From CALKUP01 sp964492735 (GTDB taxonomy: Bacteria > Patescibacteriota > Patescibacteriia > UBA9570 > XYC2-FULL-38-9): a DNA stretch of 23,251 nt. The stretch covers positions 1 to 23,251 of the forward strand of contig CAZBLE010000016.1 of assembly GCA_964492735.1 (NCBI GenBank), in the 5' to 3' direction. This document shows, piece after piece, positions 6,334 to 13,536 of the stretch. Within the stretch, counting starts at the first letter, position 1. Each line of letters begins with the position of its first letter. The notes beneath the pieces were generated by a model. That model was not told where the DNA came from, did no database searches, and worked only from the letters and a program-made list of their open reading frames with translations. A program made the position numbers and the translations under genes.

Positions 6334-8011
6334 GAAAACATATTTCGGACTTCCAGCCGCTGCATGGATTGGTGTAGCGGTTGTTGTTTTTGCGCAAATT
6401 GCATTGCGTCTGTGGTTTTTTCAGGACCATATTTTTTTTCATGCCGAACAAGTCCGTGATTTTTTTGTTGTTCGAGACGCATGGCAGCAGCATCATTGGA
6501 TAACCCTTGGCCCCATTCAGGCTGATACAAATGGCGTACATCTTGGTCCTGGGTATTATTATATTCTGTTGTTCTTCGCGTTGCCGTTTGGCTTTTCGCC
6601 AATTGCAGGGCCGGTAATGGCGACTGTATTGTTTTTAGCTGCGTGGGTGCTGGTGTTCTGGTTTGTGGCAACTCGTTATTCATTGACACTTGCCACAATC
6701 TTCGGAGCATTGCTCATGTTGTCTGAGAATTATTTTTTGTATAGTTCATATGCGCTCAACATGAACATTGTGTTTTTATTTGAAGCACTGCTCATTATCG
6801 GATTAATGGAATATGTAAGAGTACAGAGTCATACGTGGCTTGCGCTGGCCGGTGTTGGATTTATTGTGTTGCTGCATCTTCATTTATCAGCGTATGTACT
6901 TGCTCCGATTGTGCTGCTGTGGTTCGTCTATCATCGTAAAACATTGTTGTCTGATACGCAGTTATGGAAACCTTTCGTGGTGATTGTTGGATTTTTTATT
7001 GTGTCATATCTGCCATTTATTATTTCTGAATTTCAAAATGGTTTTAAAGAAATAGGGAATTTATTCAACTTTGTTTTTGTCCAACAAGAATTATCGAATC
7101 CAGTGAATACCGCAGCTGCTCGAGCGGCGTCACGGGGAGTGGATTTTTATCCGTTGATTTGGTTGCAAACATTTGGCGTGTGGCTCTATGCAAGTACATT
7201 CTCACACTACTACTATCAGTTATTTACAGCGCTTCCATATATCAAAGAAGTCATTGCCGCAGTGGCGGGGGGTATTGTGATTGCAGCGGGCGCATGGGGA
7301 GTTGCGCGACGTAGATTTGTGCTCACAACATTGCGCGCATGGGAAGAGAGCAGCTACGGATCTTTCTCTTTTGTCACCGCATTCGTGTTGTTGTTAATTA
7401 CATTGGCTGCAAAAGTGCATTCAACGAGCGTTCGTCATTACATTATGATTTTTTTCGTACCACTTCTCGTGCTTGCAATTATTGCAACCAAGTTTTGGGT
7501 GAGTAAGAAAATTTGGAAACGTGGATTCGTTGGAATTGCGTTTGTCTGCTTTGTTGTTTTGAATGCGTGGAACGCAACAGTAGACGCAAAGATTCAGCAC
7601 CAATTTCCAATCAATGAGCCATATGAAGGCTTCTCTTCAAGTTATAGAGACCAGAAAATTCTAGCCCAGCAAATTGCCGCAACCATTGAAGCTGAGCGTG
7701 AGCAATATCCTGATGTCACATATGAAGTGCGAGCAGTGAAAGAACGCAAAGGTTTAAGAGATGTCATGTTATATCTTACGCAGTTGGAAGTTGCGTATCC
7801 AGAGCGCTTGATTGCGGCCTGTCACAAAGATGAAAAAACCTGTGCGAAAAACACAGCAGGCAAGCGTGTGATTTTTATTGATACGGGAGCTATTTTGTCA
7901 TTCACAACACCAGCAGTGCAACATGCAAAGTACAAGGTCTATATATTTGACCAAAAAGAGCGTAAAACGTTTGAAAAGCAACGAGAAGCTGAACGGCAAA
8001 TAGATCTGTAA
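6323..8011 (+). CDS. GT-C-type membrane glycosyltransferase (GT39/ArnT-like)
   Basis: A 562-aa integral membrane protein with about ten hydrophobic segments over residues 1-415, then a soluble C-terminal domain of ~140 residues. The first extracytoplasmic loop carries an acidic HAEQVRDFF stretch (residues 40-48), and HLGPGYYYI follows near residue 72. This matches the layout of polyprenyl-phosphate-sugar-dependent transferases, which glycosylate proteins or envelope polymers on the outer face. The acceptor is unknown. The ATG at 6323 overlaps the preceding stop (ATGAGCAATAA), suggesting translational coupling. The frame stays open upstream to 6170, but that stretch is only the shifted reading of the Cys-rich tail. 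Confidence 0.82.
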   Translation: MSNKKTYFGLPAAAWIGVAVVVFAQIALRLWFFQDHIFFHAEQVRDFFVVRDAWQQHHWITLGPIQADTNGVHLGPGYYYILLFFALPFGFSPIAGPVMATVLFLAAWVLVFWFVATRYSLTLATIFGALLMLSENYFLYSSYALNMNIVFLFEALLIIGLMEYVRVQSHTWLALAGVGFIVLLHLHLSAYVLAPIVLLWFVYHRKTLLSDTQLWKPFVVIVGFFIVSYLPFIISEFQNGFKEIGNLFNFVFVQQELSNPVNTAAARAASRGVDFYPLIWLQTFGVWLYASTFSHYYYQLFTALPYIKEVIAAVAGGIVIAAGAWGVARRRFVLTTLRAWEESSYGSFSFVTAFVLLLITLAAKVHSTSVRHYIMIFFVPLLVLAIIATKFWVSKKIWKRGFVGIAFVCFVVLNAWNATVDAKIQHQFPINEPYEGFSSSYRDQKILAQQIAATIEAEREQYPDVTYEVRAVKERKGLRDVMLYLTQLEVAYPERLIAACHKDEKTCAKNTAGKRVIFIDTGAILSFTTPAVQHAKYKVYIFDQKERKTFEKQREAERQIDL

Positions 8012-8020
8012 TCATGGTTT

Positions 8021-8049
8021 TTGGCATTTTTTCGGCAGCGTGGTAGTGT
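8021..8049 (+). promoter_or_regulatory. Leaderless promoter for dnaG-rpoD
   Basis: TTGGCA (8021-8026), 17 bp, TAGTGT (8044-8049), with the dnaG ATG 6 bases later at 8056. It lies in the 44-base gap after the glycosyltransferase stop. Confidence 0.65.
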
Positions 8050-8055
8050 ACAAAC

Positions 8056-9870
8056 ATGGCAACTCCTGTAGAAGAAATCAAAGAAAAATTGAATATCGCT
8101 GATGTTGTGGGCGAATATGTTCGGCTTCAAAAACGTGGGACGAATTATAAAGGACTATGCCCATTTCATAATGAAAAGTCCCCAAGTTTTACAGTGTCCG
8201 AAGAAAAGCAATTTTATCATTGTTTTGGATGCGGAAAGGGTGGTGATGTATTCCAGTTTCTGCAAGATATTGAAGGGGTTGAATTTGTTGAGGCACTGCG
8301 AATGCTGGCTAAAAAAACTGGCGTGCAATTGCGCGCAATCAATAAACAAGAAGAAAATCAACGTACTCGACTGCAAGATGTTCTTGAACACGCGACAGTT
8401 TTTTTTCAACAACAATTGAATGCGCCAGCCGCTGCACATGCCCGGGCCTACACAGAAAAACGCGGGCTCAACGCTGATGCTATCCAGACATTTCGGATTG
8501 GGTATGCGCCGGAATCGTGGGACATGTTGGTGAAATATCTAAAGTCCAAAGGTTTTTCTGATGCCGAATTACAACAAAGTGGAATGGTTGTTCTTGGGAA
8601 GAACGGTAGTCTCTATGATCGCTTCCGTGACCGCTTGATGTTTCCGATTGAACACACACAAGGCGCAGTGATTGGGTTCACTGGTCGCATTTTAAAAGAC
8701 GATGCGAAAGAAGCGAAATATGTGAACACACCAGAAACGCCTCTGTATCACAAAGGGAGTGTGCTGTATGGACTCTCAAAATCAAAAACATTTATTCAAA
8801 AAGTAAATGCTGTTGTACTCATGGAAGGGCAGATGGATGTTGTGTCATCATTTCAAAACCAGATTCGTAATGTCGTCGCGAGCTCTGGAACAGCGCTGAC
8901 AGCCGATCAAGTAAAATTACTGAAACGGTATACGCACAATGTGATTTTAGCGTTCGATGGTGATGCGGCTGGAATTAAAGCAGCGTGGAAAGGAATGCAA
9001 CTTGCAGTACAAGAGGGGATGAATATTAAAGTTATGGCGTTGCCGCAAGGAGAGGATCCGGCAGATATTGTGAAGCGTGATCCAAATGTTTTGCGCGAAC
9101 TCGGGAAAACTGCTCGGCCGTTTATGGAGTATGCATTTGACCAGGTGCTGAGCGCATTAGATTTAACGCTTGCACATAATAAAAAAACTGCCGCGCAAGA
9201 ATTATTGCCGATGATTGCGTTGTTTCCGGACCAGATTGAGCAAACACATTACATCCATCAGTTATCAAATATTTTAGGGGTCGATGATGCGGTGCTCGCT
9301 GAAAAAATTCGTACATTTCGGGTGAGTCAGCAGGCAAGTACACAGGGACGATCTGCAACACCGCAACAACAACCGCAATCAGCAGTCGCTCAGCAGCCAC
9401 CTCAAGTCACTGCAGCTGCCATGCCATATCAAGCACGGGTAGATCAACTATTAGCGTTATTAGTAAAGTATCCCGCGGTGATTCCAAAGGCGATTGAGTA
9501 TTTTCCTGAAGAACTTGGCCTGGGGTCCACGGAGTCTGAGGAGCTTTACAAATCTCTGCTCAATCAGTATACTCAGCAGAGTACAAACGAGCCTCAAGAG
9601 CCTTCTGAATTATCCAAAAAACCTGCTGATTCGTATCGTGCGCGCATAGAAATGCTCGCACAAGAATGGTACGCACGACTCGATGATCGGCAACTGGAGA
9701 AGGAATCTATGACGCTCCTTGTCTCACTCAAGCAGCATTTTATTCAATCGCGACTTCGACGTCTGCGACAAGAATTAGTGAATGCTGAACGTGAACAACA
9801 GACAGAGCTCATTACTCGTTACACAACGGAGTTGTCACAGCTCACTGTGATGCTCCATCAACTTTCATAA
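8056..9870 (+). CDS. dnaG: DNA primase
   Basis: Synthesises RNA primers for chromosome replication at the fork, working with the replicative helicase. Length (604 aa) is usual. The N-terminal CHC2 zinc finger is Cys35-x2-His38-x17-Cys56-x2-Cys59. The catalytic core follows, with the RNA polymerase-like basic region near residue 190 and the TOPRIM domain carrying Glu257 (EGQMD) and Asp301/Asp303 (FDGDAAG). A Gln/Pro/Ala-rich linker at about 422-455 leads to a helical C-terminal domain of about 150 residues in the position of the helicase-binding domain. rpoD follows after 3 bases. Confidence 0.97.
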   Translation: MATPVEEIKEKLNIADVVGEYVRLQKRGTNYKGLCPFHNEKSPSFTVSEEKQFYHCFGCGKGGDVFQFLQDIEGVEFVEALRMLAKKTGVQLRAINKQEENQRTRLQDVLEHATVFFQQQLNAPAAAHARAYTEKRGLNADAIQTFRIGYAPESWDMLVKYLKSKGFSDAELQQSGMVVLGKNGSLYDRFRDRLMFPIEHTQGAVIGFTGRILKDDAKEAKYVNTPETPLYHKGSVLYGLSKSKTFIQKVNAVVLMEGQMDVVSSFQNQIRNVVASSGTALTADQVKLLKRYTHNVILAFDGDAAGIKAAWKGMQLAVQEGMNIKVMALPQGEDPADIVKRDPNVLRELGKTARPFMEYAFDQVLSALDLTLAHNKKTAAQELLPMIALFPDQIEQTHYIHQLSNILGVDDAVLAEKIRTFRVSQQASTQGRSATPQQQPQSAVAQQPPQVTAAAMPYQARVDQLLALLVKYPAVIPKAIEYFPEELGLGSTESEELYKSLLNQYTQQSTNEPQEPSELSKKPADSYRARIEMLAQEWYARLDDRQLEKESMTLLVSLKQHFIQSRLRRLRQELVNAEREQQTELITRYTTELSQLTVMLHQLS

Positions 9871-9873
9871 CCT

Positions 9874-11310
9874 ATGGCAGTCAAACGCACATCATCTAAG
9901 CCAAAACGCAAGCCAACGACAACAAACAAATTGAAAAAAAATACATCTGTGAAAAAAACTCCACCGAAGAAAAAAACTCCGGCCCGCGCAGCTGTGTCTA
10001 AAAAAACTACAGCCAAGAAAAAACCAGCAAAGAAAATTGAAAAGAAGTCAGCATTGCGTAAAACGATTGTTGCACGGGGCAAAAGTCCTGCAGCAAAAGC
10101 CGCGGAAAAAAAATCAGCAGTACCACGCGCGCGGTACGTGAAACAACCATTTCCAGCAGAGCAGGCGCAACAACTGTTATTAAAAGGGCGTCAACGAAAC
10201 TTCATTACCGAAAATGAAATTTTTGTATTTTTTGCAAACCTTGAAGACTATGTTGCTGACTTTGAAGATTGGTTGAAAACAATTGAAGACAATGGGCTGG
10301 AAATTGTTGGTCCAGACGGTACGCCAGTTATGGGCGCGTCTCAAGCGTCTGTTGCTGTTACTCGCACGACTGATACAACAACAGCATCAACAGGTGCGCC
10401 AGCTCCGCAGCCACAGTCAACTGGTATTTTAGATCGTGTAATGCAAAAGCAACATAAAAAACCATTGTTTGACTTGGGTGATATTGCCGGTGATTCAATT
10501 CAGATGTATTTGCGTGAAATTGGAAAAGTACCACTCTTGAGCTCTGAAGAAGAAGTCAGACTGGCGAAGCTCAAAGAAATGAATGACTTGGAAGCAAAAG
10601 GAAAATTAATTGAAGCCAATTTGCGTTTGGTAGTATCGATTGCGAAAAAATTCACTGGCCGATCACTGTCATTACTCGATTTGATTCAAGAAGGAAATGT
10701 AGGGTTATTTCGAGCCGTTGAAAAATTTGATTACCGCAAAGGCTATAAGTTTTCAACCTATGCGACATGGTGGATTCGACAGGCAATTACTCGTTCACTC
10801 GCTGACCAATCACGCACCATTCGTATTCCAGTTCATATGGTGGAAACAATTAACAAGTTTCAACAGATTGAACGTCGGTTGATTCAAGTCCTTGGCCGTG
10901 AACCATTGCCAGAAGAAATTGCTGCGGAAATGGATTTGCCGCTCAATAAAGTGATTCATATTTTGAAAATTTCACAAGACACAGTTTCACTCGAAACATC
11001 AGTTGGTGATGATGATTCTGAGGATTCCACATTAGGTGATTTTATTGAAGACACAAAGACAGTTGGGCCATCTCAAGTAGCTGCGCTCGAATTATTGAAA
11101 GATCATGTCCGTGAAGCCTTGAATGAACTGTCTCCTCGTGAGCAAAAAATTCTTGAAATGCGTTTTGGATTAATCGATGGCGTTTCACATACCCTTGAAG
11201 AAGTAGGACAGGAGTTTGGTGTCACCCGTGAACGTATTCGTCAGATTGAAGCCAAGGCCTTGCATACCATCAAAAACCACGAGGCAATGAATAAATTGAA
11301 GGATTATTAA
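9874..11310 (+). CDS. rpoD: Primary RNA polymerase sigma factor (sigma70/SigA)
   Basis: Directs RNA polymerase to housekeeping promoters. The 478 residues comprise a Lys/Pro/Ala-rich extension (about 1-90) and a region 1.1-like acidic segment (95-145). A low-complexity linker (155-185) follows, then region 1.2 starting at DSIQMYLREIGKVPLLS (207-223). Region 2 includes the NLRLVVSIAKKF and YATWWIRQAITRSL core (249-309), then come region 3, and region 4 with the TRERIRQIEAKAL helix-turn-helix (451-463). The conserved 2.4 and 4.2 elements fit with the -10 and -35 boxes seen in this window. The start is 3 bases after dnaG, a shortened form of the classic macromolecular-synthesis operon; rpsU is not present. 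Confidence 0.97.
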   Translation: MAVKRTSSKPKRKPTTTNKLKKNTSVKKTPPKKKTPARAAVSKKTTAKKKPAKKIEKKSALRKTIVARGKSPAAKAAEKKSAVPRARYVKQPFPAEQAQQLLLKGRQRNFITENEIFVFFANLEDYVADFEDWLKTIEDNGLEIVGPDGTPVMGASQASVAVTRTTDTTTASTGAPAPQPQSTGILDRVMQKQHKKPLFDLGDIAGDSIQMYLREIGKVPLLSSEEEVRLAKLKEMNDLEAKGKLIEANLRLVVSIAKKFTGRSLSLLDLIQEGNVGLFRAVEKFDYRKGYKFSTYATWWIRQAITRSLADQSRTIRIPVHMVETINKFQQIERRLIQVLGREPLPEEIAAEMDLPLNKVIHILKISQDTVSLETSVGDDDSEDSTLGDFIEDTKTVGPSQVAALELLKDHVREALNELSPREQKILEMRFGLIDGVSHTLEEVGQEFGVTRERIRQIEAKALHTIKNHEAMNKLKDY

Positions 11311-11321
11311 TCTCATTTTTT

Positions 11322-12272
11322 ATGTCACTAGAAGGTTCAATGCCAGCAGTAGAAGGAACACCTCTTGTGCCAGTAGATAGTGTCCGTCAGTTTTTTCAGT
11401 ATATGAAAAATGAACAAGGTGGCGCATCAATTGGTCGTGCTATGGCTGCAGCCTTCATGTCTGAAGATGCTCAAGCAGCAGACGATCTACAACGAGGTCG
11501 GGAACAAATGACAGCAAATGACCACGCTGAGAAAATGGGACTCGCTTTAGTTGAGCGATCCAACCCAGGCATCACAATCTTTCGCTCTGATCCAGGTGCG
11601 TTAGATACGAATACAATTGACGAGGTTGCGATTACTATCACAGATGCGAAGCGCTTTGCTGATGTGATTTGCTCTATTCCGCCTGCCGCGTTACAAGAAA
11701 AAGAAGTTGATAATACTATTTGCGCTCAGATTCGTGAATGGCTTGATCGTTCGTATAAGCAAATTGCAAAAGATGACATTGAAATTGATACTATCAAAGA
11801 AATGGTTCCACAGTTGCGTAGAATTCAAGAGCATCTTCCAAATACAAGAGTATCACGGCCATTAGAGCAAGAATTAAATGCAGTGGAAGTTGATAGCTAT
11901 CTGGATCTTCGAATTTTGCAAGAATCGAGCTGCTTTGATCAAATTGGTACAGGCTTTGGGCCAAGTACGTGGCAAATTGATATTTCACCAGAAGATTATC
12001 GTGAACATTGGGGAAAGGTCATTACAGCTATTGATGCGATGATTGCTCGTCCAAATACATATTTTTTCCTTGTGCCGGCTATTGATAATTTAATTGGCTC
12101 AATTGCCTACGCGAAGGAAGTGATGTCTAAGCCCATGACTGAAGATGATTCAGACTATCAAGCGTATGCAAGTCTCTATAAAAAATTACTCCAGCAAATA
12201 CCAACTTACGAAAGTGCTTTAACAGCGTATAAGGCGAGGCTCAATGCAGCGATAGCGGCCTCAGAAGCGTAG
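11322..12272 (+). CDS. Unknown helical protein downstream of rpoD
   Basis: A 316-aa soluble protein, apparently all-helical, rich in Ala, Glu, Asp and Gln, without signal peptide or membrane segments. It starts 11 bases after the rpoD stop; an alternative start is the ATG at 11340. It contains only two or three Cys and no catalytic motif I can name. A conserved-looking aromatic stretch lies at about residues 207-255, including a GFGPSTWQIDISPEDY segment. Probably co-transcribed with dnaG-rpoD. Function unknown. Confidence 0.8.
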   Translation: MSLEGSMPAVEGTPLVPVDSVRQFFQYMKNEQGGASIGRAMAAAFMSEDAQAADDLQRGREQMTANDHAEKMGLALVERSNPGITIFRSDPGALDTNTIDEVAITITDAKRFADVICSIPPAALQEKEVDNTICAQIREWLDRSYKQIAKDDIEIDTIKEMVPQLRRIQEHLPNTRVSRPLEQELNAVEVDSYLDLRILQESSCFDQIGTGFGPSTWQIDISPEDYREHWGKVITAIDAMIARPNTYFFLVPAIDNLIGSIAYAKEVMSKPMTEDDSDYQAYASLYKKLLQQIPTYESALTAYKARLNAAIAASEA

Positions 12273-12301
12273 AGTGCATTAAATGATTATTGATACGCAG
12301 T

Positions 12302-12625
12302 ATGCCGACAATTCGAATTGATTACGATGAGAAAAAAGTGACGGATGCACAGATCATTGAGCTTTCGAAGGCACTGCAACACATTGTTCACGAAGTAACT
12401 GGCATTGATGATGTTTTTGTATACGCAAACCCTCCACGCATTGCTATTAAAAATGCGCCTATTGAAATTTATATACAAATAAGCGCTCAGAAAATTACTG
12501 ATATTGATGCCTTGTTTGAGGATATTAAAAAGCCGTTAAGTCAGTGGAAACGTGAGTATAATTTCCCTATTCCACTCAACATGACACTGATGCCCATGCA
12601 GTGGAAGTTTGAAATTGATATTTAA
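12302..12625 (+). CDS. Tautomerase-superfamily-like small protein
   Basis: A 107-aa protein starting Met-Pro-Thr-Ile, so that Pro would be the N-terminal residue after Met removal, as in the 4-oxalocrotonate tautomerase/CHMI/MIF superfamily. The pattern that follows also fits one beta-alpha-beta unit of that fold: a short beta strand, a helix with a KALQHIVHEVTGI stretch, then a strand with VFVYANPP. The family match is from layout, not a clear signature. The ATG at 12302 is preferred to the TTG at 12290 because it places Pro at position 2. Its last bases lead into the tRNA-Asn promoter. Confidence 0.65.
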   Translation: MPTIRIDYDEKKVTDAQIIELSKALQHIVHEVTGIDDVFVYANPPRIAIKNAPIEIYIQISAQKITDIDALFEDIKKPLSQWKREYNFPIPLNMTLMPMQWKFEIDI

Positions 12626-12645
12626 ACGAGAGGCTGATATTGATA

Positions 12646-12674
12646 TTGACGAGCCTCAAAAAATACAGTATTCT
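12646..12674 (+). promoter_or_regulatory. Promoter of tRNA-Asn
   Basis: TTGACG (12646-12651), 17 bp, TATTCT (12669-12674), 14 bases before the mature tRNA 5' end. The start site should fall about 7 bases upstream of the tRNA, leaving a short 5' leader. Confidence 0.65.
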
Positions 12675-12688
12675 ACTGAAGCTCGTAT

Positions 12689-12763
12689 TGGGGAGTAGCT
12701 CAGTGGTAGAGCAGTTGACTGTTAATCAATTGGCCGTGGGTTCGAACCCCACCTCCCCAGCCA
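12689..12763 (+). tRNA. tRNA-Asn (anticodon GTT)
   Basis: 75 bases. The acceptor stem is TGGGGAG (12689-12695) paired with CTCCCCA (12753-12759), followed by discriminator G12760 and an encoded CCA (12761-12763). The D-stem is GCTC/GAGC. The anticodon stem GTTGA/TCAAT closes the loop CTGTTAA with anticodon GTT. The T-arm is GTGGG-TTCGAAC-CCCAC. The accessory island begins about 80 bases downstream. A small GGAGC/GCTCC hairpin (12767-12781) immediately follows the CCA. Confidence 0.97.
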
Positions 12764-12807
12764 ACAGGAGCGGTATGCTCCAAAGTGACCCAGGTAGTTA
12801 AAGTCCT

Positions 12808-12841
12808 CAAAACCCTTCACACGCGTGAGGGGTTTTGTTTT
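12808..12841 (+). terminator. Rho-independent terminator after tRNA-Asn
   Basis: A 13-bp stem, with one T-G wobble, is formed by 12808-12820 (CAAAACCCTTCAC) and 12825-12837 (GTGAGGGGTTTTG) around an ACGC loop, followed by TTTT. It abuts the left direct repeat. Confidence 0.85.
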
Positions 12842-12900
12842 ATGAGTACATGTCCCAGATTTGGACAAAACCCCACACAATCGATACTGGTGCGAATGGG
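12842..12900 (+). repeat. Left imperfect direct repeat (island boundary)
   Basis: A 59-base sequence from ATGAG to GAATGGG that matches 21931-21990 in the same orientation with seven mismatches and one single-base gap. The last ~33 bases, from AAACCCC to AATGGG, differ at only one position. A terminator hairpin directly precedes it, as a weaker hairpin precedes the right copy. Translated in the frame of the right copy it reads a nearly identical peptide (PQIWTKPHTIDTGANGL here). The one-base deletion near its start separates that frame from the ATG, so this copy is probably not a working gene start. Confidence 0.8.
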
Positions 12901-12916
12901 CTTAATTCCTTCATGC

Positions 12917-12945
12917 TTGACAGAAATAATGCAGTAACTTACACT
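12917..12945 (+). promoter_or_regulatory. Near-consensus promoter of the restriction operon
   Basis: A perfect -35 TTGACA (12917-12922), 17 bp, and TACACT (12940-12945). The ATG at 12953 lies 7 bases after the -10 box, so the first message is expected to be leaderless. No promoter as strong is visible inside the operon. Confidence 0.75.
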
Positions 12946-12952
12946 CATGTAT

Positions 12953-13531
12953 ATGGAATTAAGAGAAATAGCAGATGTAATAGCTGGGTATACCTTCCGT
13001 GGTGCCATTAAACCCGATAAAAACGGCAATATTTTCGTATTTCAAGCAAAAGACCTTGTTCAGGGTCGGTCGGTGCTTAATGTTAGTGCGCTTACGAAAA
13101 TTTCTCATGATGTTCCAGGTTTTACAGGCCACCTCAAAAAAAACGACGTACTTCTCGTTGCTCGTGGTATGAAGGTTGGTTCATTCCGTTCGGCTCTATT
13201 TGCTTCAAATACGGAGAAGGTAATGGCTTCATCGTCGGTACATATTATTCGCCCTACGAATCCAGATATACTTCCTGAGTTCATCTCCCTTTACCTTAAT
13301 TCAAGAGAAGGACAAGAAGCAATTGCAAAAATCGTTACAGGATCGTATATAGGCGCCGTTCCTCGTAAAGAACTTGAGCGAATAGAAATACCAGCCTTAT
13401 CACTTAAGCAGCAGATGATATTCATAGAGCTTGATCAGAACATACGAGAGCAAGAGAGGATTACAAACCGACAGAACGAAATCAGGAAAAACATTATCAG
13501 CGGAATCTTTAGAAATCTTATTACCACCTAA
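12953..13531 (+). CDS. hsdS: Half-size type I specificity subunit (single TRD)
   Basis: A 192-aa protein with one target-recognition domain followed by one helical arm. It begins with the LREIADVIAGYTFRGAI pattern that opens HsdS recognition domains, and contains a KNDVLLVARG segment typical of TRDs near residue 70. It ends with IEIPALSLKQQ followed by a ~40-residue helix, the conserved spacer that dimerises with HsdM. Full HsdS has two such units, and single-unit versions can work as homodimers recognising a symmetric site. The ATG at 12953 is preferred over 12947 because it is 7 bases from the -10 box. hsdM starts 5 bases later. Confidence 0.85.
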   Translation: MELREIADVIAGYTFRGAIKPDKNGNIFVFQAKDLVQGRSVLNVSALTKISHDVPGFTGHLKKNDVLLVARGMKVGSFRSALFASNTEKVMASSSVHIIRPTNPDILPEFISLYLNSREGQEAIAKIVTGSYIGAVPRKELERIEIPALSLKQQMIFIELDQNIREQERITNRQNEIRKNIISGIFRNLITT

Positions 13532-13536
13532 GCACT

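Noticed and set aside
6155..6710. Minus-strand and shifted frames over the Cys-rich tail (Ser/Gln-, His- or Val/Lys-rich peptides), including a plus-strand extension of the glycosyltransferase to 6170
   Set aside because: They are by-products of the repetitive TGT/TGC/GAA/GAT codons of the real frame, with low-complexity composition and no family likeness.
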